The notes: generated by a model from the sequence alone, not told the origin. Shown: positions 50,547 through 62,255, counted from the first letter of the stretch. The stretch: DNA of 64,000 nucleotides from Escarpia spicata (GCA_963995525.1 OZ023205.1:70513145-70577144); one strand, 5' to 3'. Translations and numbers: made by a program.

Positions 50547-50800
50547 ACCATTTTGCATTCACTCGTCTATCTATCGCCTATAAGCAGCCTGCCTTACCGT
50601 GCCGTTGAGTACAGCTTTTAAATGCTAAACGCATGCATGCGCCTCGTTTCGTTTTGATAGTATCGGCTATATAAAAACATACCACCATTTTGCGTCCATT
50701 CGTCTATCCACCGCATAAACATCCTGCCTTAACAGGCCGGCCGCTGAATATAGCTTTTAAACGCATGCATGGGATTCGTTTTAATAACGCCAGCCAGCTG
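50547..50800. repeat. Diverged tandem duplication near the E2 right end
   Basis: CACCATTTTGC, then TCGTCTAT, then GCCTTA, then AGCTTTTAAA and ACGCATGCATG occurs in two successive copies (50547-50690 and 50691-50800). A 24-bp CCACGGTGGTTTTAGCTATA repeat follows in two copies at 50967-51012. Confidence 0.6.
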
Positions 50801-51060
50801 AAATCAACGCCGTTACAGAACCGGCTAAAAGCTGCTAGCCGTAGAGCTAAATTTAACCGCCCGTAACTAGGCCGTAGATCAAAGGCCACCGCTGCTGCTG
50901 TAATCACTCAGCGGTATAGGGTACAGCGGGTATTCTCGTACACAGTGGGTTTAGCGCCTTTATAACCACGGTGGTTTTAGCTATAATATAGCCACGGTGG
51001 TTTTAGCTATAACCGTATGATTATATAAAGAACGTAACTAGGGACGCTGTTATATCCTAA

Positions 51061-51317
51061 CGTTGATCGCTAGGGCTAAACTAATCACTGGGATAATCGC
51101 TAGATGGCACCTCAATATCATCAATCAAAAGTGACAGGCCATCAATCACGTTTTTTATAAGTAGGTTCCCGATTTCTCTCAGGTTACACAAAACCCTTTG
51201 ATCTTGTTTTTATAAGTAGGTTCCCGAAAAAGATAAGGACGTTTTTTATGCATAGAGTTAGGCCTAAAGTAGGTCAAAAAGGGGCGGGGCGAGGCTCCAC
51301 CTCTCCTCATTACTACT
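51061..51317 (-). repeat. E2 right terminal inverted repeat
   Basis: Inverse of 34781-35037. Ends CATTACTACT at 51317. Confidence 0.93.
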
Positions 51318-51323
51318 CAAGGA
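51318..51323. repeat. E2 target-site duplication, right
   Basis: CAAGGA, second copy. Confidence 0.9.
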
Positions 51324-51369
51324 TGCTGGCGAAAATGCAATCAGGTTGTCTAAAAGGCGTAAAAGATAA
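51324..51369 (+). CDS. Continuation of the interrupted transposon exon
   Basis: Continues the frame of 34704-34780 (GENAIRLSKRRKR) to TAA at 51367. See that entry. Confidence 0.5.
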
Positions 51370-51984
51370 ATTATGTGACACATCTCAAGAAAATATGACC
51401 CGTGAAGAAAATTGCAAAAACCCATGATGGAAAAAGAGAAGATTTTTGCCTCGAAGTAAATGGAAATCTGACTGCTTGCTTTGAATGCATAAACAACGAA
51501 TATACCATTATTTGTCTTCACCCTTGAGAGATATTTCCTAATCCTCGAATTTTCCACAGATCTCCACAGCGGTTCGACGATGAAATCTATTAAGATGATG
51601 ACTGTGCCTCTGAAGATTCAGAAAAAGCAGAAATCAAGAATAGACCCACCAGTAACCACCAAAACGAAATCTGTCCCGTTCACCTCCTCTTCCATGTATA
51701 TCCAGAGGTACTATACGACTGTCTTCTTTCATGAACATGCTACTACAATAACAAAACCATGAGTATTCCCCCTGATATGCAGATCGGATTCATTGTTGTC
51801 TTTGGCCTGGAAATCCATATCTGAAATACGTTTGTGGTTTTATGTTTATCATAACCATAACAGCATACAAGATATATTATGATTATAATTTTTGATTAAA
51901 TTTGGGTCATGAAATGTATATTCACTTGGCATACCTCACGTCGTTTTTGTACAGGAAATCCTTTTCATCAATCTCCAGTAGGGA
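51370..51984. other. No gene recognised
   Basis: Probably the 3' remainder of the tnp2-like transposon. No terminal repeat could be paired with a left end. Confidence 0.35.
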
Positions 51985-52075
51985 AGCTACGGGTGTTGCA
52001 GGTTTCCTCCTGCCGCAAATTGACAAGACGTGATATGAGCGAAATAATCTTGAAAGCAGCTCTAAACTCCAATTA
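51985..52075 (+). repeat. Truncated SINE body
   Basis: TGCAGGTTTCCTCCTG and AATAATCTTGAAAGCAGCTCTAAAC match the body of the SINE at 33428-33700. The tRNA head is absent. Confidence 0.6.
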
Positions 52076-53093
52076 AACAAAATTAATAATCGCTTCTTTT
52101 GTTACATTCCAAAGGGCACGTGCCCCCAGGCCCTCTAGATCCGCCTATGCGACTCATTGATTCAAATACCCAGAATACAAAGCTATATGGAATGTGAACA
52201 AACGAGAAATATCAACTCGCACCTTTACATTCACATTACCTACAAAATATCTAAAACGAATAAAAAGCCTCAGAATTTTAAATACAGTTTTGACGTAGTA
52301 ACATATTCGTAAAATATTTTGGTATTGCAACATTAAACACATCACTATCATGTTTTGTTTACTACGGACTTAACTATAACGTATAGTGATGTACCTTTAT
52401 ATCCGAAATATATTACTCTCTGATTTTGTATATCAGGATGGGAGAAGTACATGAGGAGGACAACAATTAAGGTTAAGAAAACTTAATAACAGAGCTCTTA
52501 AAAGAGCAGTTGCGAAGAGCCGAGAGTGAAAGACGACGGCAGAAGTCGGGGACAGGTGGATACAGGATATGACTGAACAGACCGGGTGTAGTGGATATCA
52601 CCAAAAACAACTGTATAAATAATTGATGGAAGTATTATATAACGGAATAAATATACATTATCGGAATCGGAATTGGAAGTGTTTATTTGACCACCATATA
52701 GGTACGGCTCATTAGCGGCTAGTGTAGTGTATTATGCTGCGTTGGTATTCGTTATCAGAATAAATAAACAGTTCTCGAAAAGGGGACTATTCCTATTTAA
52801 TCAAATAGAAACACGGTTTTACATACTATTTAAAATAACGTTTCAAGCAAGCTATGCATGTCTATCACATCGGAAATTTCGCCGGAAAATAACCTGATAG
52901 TTCAAGAAGAAAAGCGGCTTTATCTATAATTATGTGTTTTCCTCGTGCAACGTTATGGTAAAGGCAGATTATGACACAACCCTTAAAATAAAATGTCAAA
53001 GGACAACCTGAACTTTAACTTGAAAATAGTTCATTATGAAAAATAAATTGTACCGATTACCTTCTATTGGGTATGATTTATTAACCCAAATAC
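52076..53093. other. No gene recognised
   Basis: AT-rich DNA between the SINE piece and the Kolobok target site. A GGATCTAGAGGGCC-type motif near 52130 (inverse strand) looks like an unpaired transposon end. Confidence 0.35.
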
Positions 53094-53097
53094 TTAA

Positions 53098-53112
53098 AGG
53101 AACAAGCAACCC
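53098..53112 (+). repeat. Kolobok left terminal inverted repeat
   Basis: AGGAACAAGCAACCC, a perfect inverse of 60180-60194, preceded by TTAA. Confidence 0.85.
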
Positions 53113-54547
53113 TAATGTTCAAAATCCATCAAAATCCCCCAAAATTCCACATACCATTCAAGATAGTGTATTCTCACACCATTAATTTTTTTTAAATTTT
53201 GTATGAAGGTTATGCACCTTAAACCTAATCTTAAAGTGTAAATTTTCACTGAATATGGGCGCTGCCATTGTTGCCCAATTCATGCCCAATTCACGGGGAA
53301 TAACGCGATAGAAGGCGTGAGTATGACATAGGCTATCCACCTGCCTTAGCGATGCAGGCGGGACACAACGAGTAAATAGTACCGCACGGGATTGCTTTAT
53401 TTGGTTATGTAAATCTACTGTAAGCAAAATGCCTGAGTGTCAGGCATACGGATGCCAAAATAAAGCAGGAGAAGATGCAGCGAAAGGAAAGAGATTCTTT
53501 CAAATTCCAAATGCGAAGAAATTCCCTGCGAAGCGCGAGCTGGCGATGAAATGGCTTCACAACATTGGAACAGGCCACACGGTGGACAAATTCAACTTCA
53601 ACCGAAAGATGGTTTGCGAGGACCATTTTACCTTGGATTGCTTCAAGACTGATTTGGAGCACAGGTTACTTGGATTACCTGAACGACGACTCTTGAAAGA
53701 AGATGCTGTCCCCACTGAATTTGAAAACCCCGGGGCCGGGCAGTGTTGCTGTGGCACGCGAAGAGCGGTCTCGCAAAAGGGACGAACAGAAGGTATGTGA
53801 TTATCTATAAATACTATAATGTGTAGGTGTTTTTAATACCATTCACTGTACAACAATGACTTCGTGTGTATTAATTATTTTAATAGATTATTAAAATATA
53901 CACCGCGCGACGGTCGACCGGAATGATCTGTTGGCTACTCGATTTGTTTACGTGTGATATTGAGCGATAATATAAGCTTCGTCGTACCAAGTAGAAATTC
54001 GCGATTGCTTTGATTGCAGTTTCCCTAGTTGAGACATCGTCATTCTTTATGAATTTTTGTATTGTGTGGAAGGAAAGGATGAGGCACTTATAGATTAACT
54101 ATAGTCGTGTCATATGTGTGGTCGTGTTTATATATATAACGCTGTAACGCGGCTACGGCTACGGCTAACGGGATGGATGGATGGCCATCGCCATTGGTCT
54201 ATTCTCGTTGATCATTAGGATTAGGAAAAGTAGCCAGTGCGTAGATTATAAACACATTTTATCTTATTTCAGACTATTCTTGACTTGCTTAGTCCAGCCC
54301 CTGGCGTTGCAGAGATTGACCATGGGACAAATCAAGGACACAGCCAATACCAAGATACACCAAAGGTATGTCATTCTGAATAGAACTTTGTTCTGAATAT
54401 CCTATATTCCAATAAATAATCAGTAAGTGGCTGTCTTCAGAGCACATTTTAATATTTTTCAGGTGAGTGACAGTAACGTAGGCAACACTTATCTTATAAA
54501 CAACTGAATTGTACTTGGTCAATATTATGTAAATGTAGACAGTTCTG

Positions 54548-55919
54548 GAGCCGGTTTCATGAGCGTATTTACGACGTCGTAGCGACCGCTACGACGTCGT
54601 AAGTTTAGAACGTCGTAAAGTTACGTTATTTGGGTTTCATGAGTATCCTAAGTGCGATTAGCCGTTGCTAGTTGGTCGTAACTTTGCGCTTGGTATATAG
54701 CAGGCGTAAGCTTACGTTATTTGAAATATTCGCGGGATGCTCCCCAAGTTCTAAGATCAAAGCACACACGAGACATATATATTTACAATCATCAATAGCT
54801 TGGTGTTTGGTGCATGAACTGCAAAGAAGACACATTAGACGAGAAAGAGTGTTCAGAGATAGGAATAACCCTCTTGATTCGTTAAACGACGATGAACAAG
54901 TTGAGCATTATAGGTTTAGAAGAAATGATATATTATTGTGGCTGACCGACGAGTTTGGCGGAAAGGAGGACTGCCGCCCTCGATTCAACTTATGGTGACG
55001 TTGCGAATTTTTGCTTGTGGGGGCTTTCAAATTGATGTCGCCGATACATTCGGAATAACCAAACCAACAGTGTGCCGAATCGTGCACAGAGTGGCAAGTA
55101 TCGTAGTTGGACGGCTTGGTCAATACGTGTTCAGTACCATATGTGACAAACCACAAACCATGGCCGATGTGGTGGCGGGCTTCCTCCTGTCTTTGACTTT
55201 GGCCGCTTCGCCTTCGATGCGGCATTTGCCTGAAGTTCTACCCGTTTTATGTTCATCCATTTCTTCCGGACATCTCCCGGTCTCCTTGTAGACAAGCCGA
55301 CACGGCCGTGGCAATATCTATCCACATTCAAGTTTTCTATTTTTGAGTAACTTGACTGGGAAATCTGCTCTGAAGCAAATGACAGTGCTGCTGGTATACC
55401 TCCAATAGCACTGTCACCTCTCCGTCTGAAAAAAATTAGCTTTACGCTGTCTATTTACTGCCGACTCTAACGCTACCGGTACTTTCGAAATTTTCCCAGC
55501 GCCGTAACTTCTTAAGTGTAGGGTTAACAAAGCCAAAGGCAAGCGAGACGTCAGACGCTGTGATTCGCGTCTTTCATAGTTTGTTCAAATGTGGCAGTAT
55601 TCGTGCTAATTTCACTCTGTACAACTACATATACATTTTCTATGCAAAGCCACACTTAGCAATAAAATATGCATTCGTTCGAAATTATACCATACGAACT
55701 TTTATGGCTCATTATTATTTCCTGCGTGCTTACATTTTACTGCGGACACAGGAATTTCCATCGCAACGTAACTAGGTCAATTCTACGTCGACGTAGTTAC
55801 GCGAATATTAAATTGTTCTCATGAAACCGGTCGTAAGTCACACCAGCTAGTTGCACTTAACTACGACCAGTATAACGTCTAGTTGTGCGTAAAGTTACGC
55901 CGCTTCATGAAACCGGCCC
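54548..55919 (+). mobile_element. Short Harbinger element nested in a Kolobok intron
   Basis: The ends are GAGCCGGTTTCATGA and, inverted, GGGCCGGTTTCATGA. CTG flanks both sides (54545-54547 and 55920-55922). The interior of 1.37 kb holds only the N-terminal part of a HARBI1-like transposase, so most of the gene has been deleted. Confidence 0.7.
54780..55291 (+). pseudogene. HARBI1-like transposase, N-terminal fragment
   Basis: Two overlapping frames: RRERVFRDRNNPLDSLNDDE and VEHYRFRRNDILLWLTDEFG, then PPSIQLMVTLRIFACGGFQI and VADTFGITKPTVCRIVHRVA (helix-turn-helix region). A frameshift lies near 54960. Catalytic DDE motifs are absent. Confidence 0.75.
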
Positions 55920-58323
55920 CTGGTGTTTACAGAAGGTAAGAAATAGTACTATGGTTTATGATTTTTAATAGATAAGTTAATCTTTTTTCCCTTTTTCAGC
56001 TTCCAGTCTGGAGTGGGTCTGTTAAGTCCAAGCGAAAAAGGATAAGTTTGACCATGGATGCAAAGAAACAAATGGTTAGTAGAATTATAATAATGTGTAG
56101 TAAGAAAAGCAGTCCAATTGCGTTTTTAATTTGGTGGTAATGTTTACAGTAAATGTGAACAAACTGTCTTTCCATCGTGGCTATGATTACCTGTTTTTAC
56201 AATAACAATAATATGACTCTGGTTTTTGTTATCTATACTAACATGTACCAAGTTTTTCTAAAGCATATGTGATTGCACTACGTAAACATGTGATTTAATT
56301 TTATGCTTACATTACGTTTGTCATAATGCAGTCTAATTTAATTTTTGACATGCAAAAATGCAGAGTATTTCAAAATCAATATTAAAGATGGATTCACAAT
56401 AAACTATGAATATTTAATTATTATTTACAATTACTTAGTTGCTTTCCACTCATGACTATATTAATTTGCAGAGATGCTGTGCACTCGTCAATAAATAAAT
56501 CCCGGTGGCTGCAACACAGATGGAAACTACAACCTCTGCCACACAAACCGATCCGGTACTCATATTGCCAGTATGCCACACAGACAGATACAGTTCCAAA
56601 GCACAAGTGTATGGCAACCCCGAGTTTGTATCATCAGATCACCCTTACTCTGCAACCCCAACATTGGACATTTCTCCAGTTGTCGAGTCACACATTGTAT
56701 CAACGAACCAGACCAGTTGCAGCGAACTAAATCTGTGTGTAAATGTTGATGTTTATGACATATTAGATGGTGAACCAAGGACACCAGACGCCTGCCATAC
56801 TTTCTTTGACAATGAATTTACATCCCTTGTATTTGCCCACTGTTGCCGACATCCAGATAGGTGATGACACTATTGTCAAATACAGCTCAAATCAACAACC
56901 TGTGCCTAGTCATGTTACATAAAAGAAATACATTGTGTGTGAGAGCAGCCTAGACAAAGTATTCTGCATGTTGACATGTAACCAGTGCACCGAGAGTGTT
57001 GATGAATGTTGCATTATCAAACGAAATGTTGGTAGTGGCCTGTTTGTAAAGCTGTTCTGTGTGAATGGTCACCACATGTTAGACTGGAATTCGCAGCCCC
57101 TCCTTGGCAAGATGCCACCATGTAACTTGCTTTCTGCAGCAGCAACACTGTATTCTGGCAACACATTTGCTAGGATTTCAAAATTCGCAGAACTGTTAAA
57201 TTTGCAATTTTTCAGTCACACCGTCTATGATGAAGTACAGGCAAAGTACTTGGTGCCAGTGGTACACAACACATGGACGGAGGAGCAACAGAGAGTTGTG
57301 CAACTGCTCCAGTCACAGGAGAGTGTAGCTCTCATTGGAGATGGTCGTTGCGATTCCCCAGGCTATTGTGCAAAATATTGCACATACAGTCTGATGCATG
57401 CAGACTCTGAACTCATAGCAGGGTTTGAACTAGTACAGGTAACAGAAGCAGGCAATTCTGTTAGAATGGAATGTCTGGGTTTCGAGAGATGTCTCGACTC
57501 CCTGCTTGAAGCTGAAGTGCCCGTCACAAGCGTGGCTACAGATCGACATGTTATGGTAAGAAGTTTGATGAAGAAGAAGTATGCAGAGAAGGGGGTAGAA
57601 CACAACTTTGACGTTTATCACATGGCAAACACGGCAAGAAAAAATGTGATGGCCCGATCAAAGACGCGAGAAGGCAAGGGTATGGAGGAGTGGCTTCGGT
57701 AAATATTGAACCAACTGTGGTGGAGTTCCCGGACATCAGGTGGTGATCCTGACCTGCTGGTGGAAAAGTGGACGTCCATTCTGTACCACGATGAACAGCG
57801 GAAGAAGAAATAGATCGAGGTCGATAGCGATCTACTTGAAGCTCTGCAAAAGGTGTTCACCAAGTAACAGTTTCTGAGAGATATCCGCATGTTGTCGAGG
57901 TTCATGCATACTGGTAAACTAGAGGTGTATCATGCCTTGATAACAAAGTATGCACCGAAGCGACAGCATTGTGCCTACCCACAGATGCTTGCAAGGGTCG
58001 AATTGGCTGCACTGGATCACAACGCAAATGTCGAACGAGAACAGGCACGAGTGAAGAAGCCGAATGCCGTGAGTGCACAGGAAGGTGATCTGCAATATCG
58101 CACTGCCTTCAGTAAGCAAACTAAGCAATGGATCGCCAAGCCGATATACATGGCAAAGAGCTACGGATATGTCAGACCTATGATGGAAGCTGCGGTACAG
58201 CGCAAGCTAAATGGTGAAGAAGGACACACAAACAAACCAGCAATTGTGAACATGGCTCCACTGCCAGCACCTGCAAAACATGACCTGGTAGCCAAGCATA
58301 GGACTCGGTTTGATAGAGAATGA

Positions 58324-58803
58324 ACTGTGGTCATGTAATGCGCCACGTTCAAGAACAGAGAGAAACCACTATATATATATGTGCCTACGGTGCTATGAAT
58401 ATATGTATTGGTACGTTTACTGAGGTGGATGTTTTGTCCATTAGGGTGTTGAGAGTATTATGTTTCTTGTTACATGTAATCTTTGTTGTGCACAGTTTAC
58501 ATACTTTATGTACTTAGTAATGAACTATGTTGGGTATTTCAGAGTTCATTGAGTTATGTTGGGTGACTCACAGTTCTATGAACTATGTCTGGCGAGCTGA
58601 AAGGTATAATAAAATGTGCAGTGAAATAATGTCATGTTGGGTGACGACAATTATCTGTAATTATCAAGTCAATAGATATCAGTCAAAGATTCAGTAATGA
58701 GTTTTCATTTATTACAACATTACATTAAAATTGTAATGAAGTCTACATGGTGATCATCTCCAATAACCAATATCAGCTATGCTGTTGTCAAATGGTCTAA
58801 CAT
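58324..58803. other. Spacer between the convergent Kolobok genes
   Basis: AT-rich 3' region. AATAAAATG near 58607 may serve the transposase transcript. No other gene. Confidence 0.5.
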
Positions 58804-59854
58804 CTAATTAACTTCAAGAGCTTCAAATGCATCCACTACTTCCTTGAAGTCGACATATTGGCCATATTCATCAGGAAACCTCTTTCGGATTTCTCTAACT
58901 GCACAAGCTGGCATATCACTTTTCTGTTATACTTCCCAAGTCTCTCCCCAAGGTGAATATAAAGACACAGTTGTCTGTAGGCCATCAACGTGTATTGCCT
59001 GAAAAAAATTGAGATAAATTTAAATATATTTCATGTAAACATAAATTAAATACATGAATGTAGGGCAAAATAAATCGACTCTCCTTGTCTGAAACCAGAA
59101 GGCTGCCATTAGTAACTTAACTACATTATACCTTCGTGCGAATGCAGACTACATCAAACTGCAAATGACTATGTTTTGCAATCACCATGACTGTAAATTA
59201 ATACATTTGATCAAACACCATGAAACTATTGGTATGACCACATGGTATCCTTCCATTTCATATGAATAAACATGAAAGTTACATTACAATCAATATCTTT
59301 AAAGACTTTATGGATGGAGCCTGTAGGTGTCAATGTTGGTAGGGCCTACATATTCTCAGCTAGTACCGTGCAAATTTCAATAACAAACTAACAGTGTTTG
59401 AAAGAAACACAATATAAAAATCACAAAATCTGTCTTTATTCGGGTCCCTTTATTCATACCCATTACTCAATTGATCCGGCATTCTACTGCCCCGCTGCCG
59501 CCTATGCACCATAGACTGTGCGACCGCAAGCGTCAGTACTGCAGGCTGGAGACACACTTGACGAAAATCATCCCAGTCTGCAAGACATCTGCTGTCTGGA
59601 TGAAGTCTAACGTCCGGGTAATCCCAGCAGCATTTTTTATATTTCGTGTCGCTAGGGCACTGGTCACATCTGCACCAGTTTTCGTCGTCATTCCGAGTCG
59701 AAGAAACTACATTTTGTTCGTCAACGTCCGGCGTAAGCGTAGCCGTCGAAAGTTCTTCAAGTTCAGGTATTTCCGAAGCAGAGTATTCCGGCTCCCATGT
59801 GTAACCATCAAAACCCAATACACCAATTCGGTCAACTTCGTCAAGTACTTCCAT
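58804..59854 (-). pseudogene. P2X7 ballast-like domain gene carried by the Kolobok
   Basis: Exon 1 (59854-59460) starts with an acidic head. It then has WCRCDQC, KCCW, DSRCLADWDDFRQVCLQPAVL and a basic end, the Cys-rich pattern of the cytoplasmic ballast domain of P2X7 receptors (CxC, CC, then CI-type H/D-x-FxxVCLNxxVL). The donor is GTATGA and the intron is 59459-58999. Exon 2 (58998-58804) follows an acceptor TTTTTTTCAG with AYRQLCLYIHLGERLGKYNRK, then, after a frameshift, CAVREIRKRFPDEYGQYVDF, matching the YRxF and IRxxFP end of the same domain. No transmembrane segments are present, so it is not an ion channel. It is convergent with the transposase. Partner and function are unknown. Confidence 0.7.
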
Positions 59855-60179
59855 GGTCGGTAGTCAATCTATCGCACTCGAATTTCTTACGTACAACAAA
59901 CGTCTTCCCAAGATATAAACAGTCTTAAACATCCTCTCAGCCTGTGCGCTTTTCACACCTCAGTGGGTGGAGAGTTTGTTTTGTTTTAACCGCCCGAGGC
60001 GCTGGCGGTAATGGAAATGTGACGTCACACACCCGCAGGCGAAATGTCCAAAATGTCAGCCTCCAGAGAGGCTCAGTAATTGTCCTTAAACAGTTACTAA
60101 ATGATCTCAGAATTACACAACAATTATGAGATGTGATACAGTAGACATTGTTTAATGGCTTGAGAGAGTTAAATTTTCT

Positions 60180-60194
60180 GGGTTGCTTGTTCCT
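60180..60194 (-). repeat. Kolobok right terminal inverted repeat
   Basis: GGGTTGCTTGTTCCT, followed by TTAA. Confidence 0.85.
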
Positions 60195-60481
60195 TTAATT
60201 ATTTATTGGCCACATGCAACAATTTCCGACGATATTCGGCTTCATGCTTCAGTTTTCGCCGATACGCACCGGTAAATCGTATTATGAAGTCTTAAATTAT
60301 TAATCGAGGTCATGGTCGATTAATCTGTATTCGATTCCACTTCACTTTGCTTCGTTGGCAAGCTTGCCTTGCATGTTATTGATAATCGTTGTTTACACTT
60401 TTGTATATTGCCTTTCGTTTACGACGTTTACACTCCTTGACCGAAAAATAAAAGTTTCATACCGCGAACTTTCGCATTTAT

Positions 60482-60770
60482 ATGTTGCCCACTCGCCCTC
60501 TCGTATCCACCATCACCCGCACTCTCGTATCCACATTCACCCGCCCTCTCGTACCCCCTCAACTGCCCTTTCTTATCCACCCTCACACACCCTCTCGTAT
60601 CCACCCGCACCCACCATTCTTATCCTCCCATACCCAACCTCTCGTATCCATCCTCATCTGCCAATCATATCCACCCTCACCTGCCTTTTCGTATCCTCCC
60701 TCACCCACCCTCTCGTATCCACCTTCATCCGCCCTCTCGAATCCACACTCACCCGGCCGCGCGGGTGTCA
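60482..60770. repeat. Minisatellite, unit about 21 bp
   Basis: Repeats of CCTCTCGTATCCACC plus YTCACCCGC-type sequence, about 12 diverged units. Open frames on both strands across it are repeat artefacts. Confidence 0.85.
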
Positions 60771-60779
60771 TCGGCGTCA

Positions 60780-61860
60780 GATGATATAAGTGGTTTGAGT
60801 CATACCTGACTTCGAGGACTCGGACTGTCTGTCTAGGCCTGACTCAGTCCGACCCGTCTGAGCTGCCACAGGGGTCTGTTCTTGGCCCAGTTTTTGATTA
60901 CACTCTACACGGGACCCATTGGGCAAATAATTAAGTGACACAGACTTGATTTTCGCCTCTTTGCAGATGATTCTCAATTGTATGTCTCATTTAAGATCAA
61001 TTATATCAACGATGAGACGGCTGCATTGACACGCATCCAAGCGTGTGTTGGAGAACTAAAACATGGATGACTCATCATCGCCTTCAGCTGAATGACGATA
61101 AGACTGAAGTTCTTATGATCGCTACACCGAGGTCGGTCAGCAAGCACAGTCTGACTGTCTAACTGATGTCGTCATCGGTGACAGCATCTCAAGCCTACTG
61201 TTGTCGCTCGTAACATTGGATTGAAGTTTGACAGTGAGCTCAGTATGAAATATGTACTGTCAAAACTGTACCAGGTAGCATAATTTCAGCCACATCAGAT
61301 TCGTTCCATCAGAGATTGCTTGACACAACATGCTCCAGAACTGGTACACTCCCTTGCCATATAGCGACTGGACTATGGAAATGGACTCCTTTGTGGTGAG
61401 CTTGATCAATCAGCTGCTGGACAAGCTGCAGAAACACCAAAATGTGGCAGCCAGTGTGATCAAAGCCAGTCGCTACGACCAAATAACACTCATCCTAGAG
61501 AATTTCCATTGGACTCCGGTACGGTACCGTATTGAGTACAATATCTTACGGATGACGATCAAAGCCATTCATCTGCTTGCGCCTAGCTAGATCGCAGACC
61601 AGTTCTACCAGCCCAGCAGAACGTTGTGACCCTCATCAGACTATCTTCTGAAAGTACACAGTGCACATCTCCGCCATTATTGTGATCGTGCCTTCTGCAT
61701 CGCTGCTCCTTGTCTCTGGAACAGTCTTCCACACGAGATGCGCAAATTGAACTCTATATGCGGCTTCAAAAGACTCCTAAAACTCACTTGTTTTAACTAG
61801 CGTATCATTCTTAAACTGCCGTCATTCTTTTTAGGTGCTATTTTTATGATATTGGATTTG
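60780..61860 (+). pseudogene. Degraded LINE C reverse transcriptase
   Basis: Fragments in changing frames: WFESYLTSRTRTVCL, ELPQGSVLGPVF, a decayed ADDSQLY-like stretch near 60970, HRLQLNDDKTEVLMI (61080), KHQNVAASVIKASRYD and ILENFHWTPVRYRIEYNIL (61430-61560), and a LWNSL-type end near 61720. The order is that of a CR1/L2-like element. It is heavily mutated and followed by a microsatellite. Confidence 0.7.
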
Positions 61861-61929
61861 TAGTGCATTTTATTCTTTATGTTTTTATAATATATTGAAT
61901 CTGTTAACTGTTATTGTATCTTTTAAACA

Positions 61930-62255
61930 GCCTTACGTACATACGTACATACGTACATACGTACATACGTACATACGTACATACGTACATACATGCATAC
62001 ATGCGTACATGCGTACATGTATGCGTACATGCGTACATGCGTGCATGCGTGCATGCGTGCATGCGTGTGTACGTGCATACGTGCATACGTACGTACCTAC
62101 GTACATGCATACGTACATGCATAAGTACATACCTACATACATGCATACACACATACATACACACATACTTACACACATACATACATACATACATACATAC
62201 ATACATACATACATACATACATACATACATACATACATACATACATACATGTATG
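61930..62255. repeat. ACGT/ACAT tetranucleotide microsatellite
   Basis: Over 300 bases of TACGTACA, TGCGTGCA and finally pure TACA repeats. The long Tyr/Met/Cys or Tyr/Ile/His frames on both strands arise from it. Confidence 0.95.

Larger units (their letters stand above)
34781..51317 (+). mobile_element. Polinton/Maverick copy 2 (E2), complete ends
   Basis: A 16,537-bp element bounded by 257-bp terminal inverted repeats that start AGTAGTAAT and differ at about seven positions, with CAAGGA duplications outside. Contents from left: tRNA-like unit, NADAR, packaging ATPase, fused late protein, tiny membrane protein, integrase, membrane protein, minor capsid, Gly/Arg-rich protein, major capsid and protease. 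The leftward genes are polymerase, the CGxC protein, short spliced frames and the RPA-like protein. A divergent two-exon gene completes the right end. The ATPase, minor capsid, major capsid and polymerase genes are interrupted, so it is structurally complete but coding-defective. Confidence 0.95.
53429..58323 (+). pseudogene. Kolobok transposase with THAP domain, multi-exon, broken
   Basis: Exon 1 (53429-53792) encodes a THAP zinc finger of C2CH type: MPECQAYGCQNK, the FFQIP segment, a WLHNIG-type core, VCEDHF and the AVPTEF end. A frameshift follows in the CCCCGGGG stretch. Phase 0 exons 54273-54365 and 56000-56074 carry linkers, the latter with a KSKRKRIS nuclear-signal-like run. The exon from 56472 holds the catalytic part: LIGDGRCDSPGYCAKYCTYS, VQVTEAGNSVRME, LGFERCLDSLLE, VTSVATDRHVMV, then FMHTGKLEVYHALITKYAPK. 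In-frame stops at about 56496, 57700, 57811 and 57865 and a frameshift near 56870 inactivate it. Confidence 0.8.
53098..60194 (+). mobile_element. Kolobok DNA transposon with TTAA duplications
   Basis: The element starts AGGAACAAGCAACCC and ends with its exact inverse GGGTTGCTTGTTCCT, flanked by TTAA at 53094-53097 and 60195-60198. TTAA duplications and a THAP-domain transposase are characteristic of Kolobok. It carries the transposase gene rightward and a second gene leftward (58804-59854). A small Harbinger element is nested in an intron. Nonsense codons and frameshifts show the copy is inactive. Confidence 0.85.

Noticed and set aside
30907..52135. CAGGGGCGGATCC near 30918 and a GGATCTAGAGGG-type inverse near 52130 as ends of one large transposon
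   Set aside because: Similarity covers only about 15 bases of a very common motif, and no matching target duplication was seen.
53429..53792. THAP protein as a host gene
   Set aside because: It lies inside TTAA-flanked terminal repeats and is followed by Kolobok transposase exons, so it belongs to the transposon.
60428..60789. Overlapping Pro/Ser-rich and Gly/Glu-rich frames
   Set aside because: Product of the 21-bp minisatellite.
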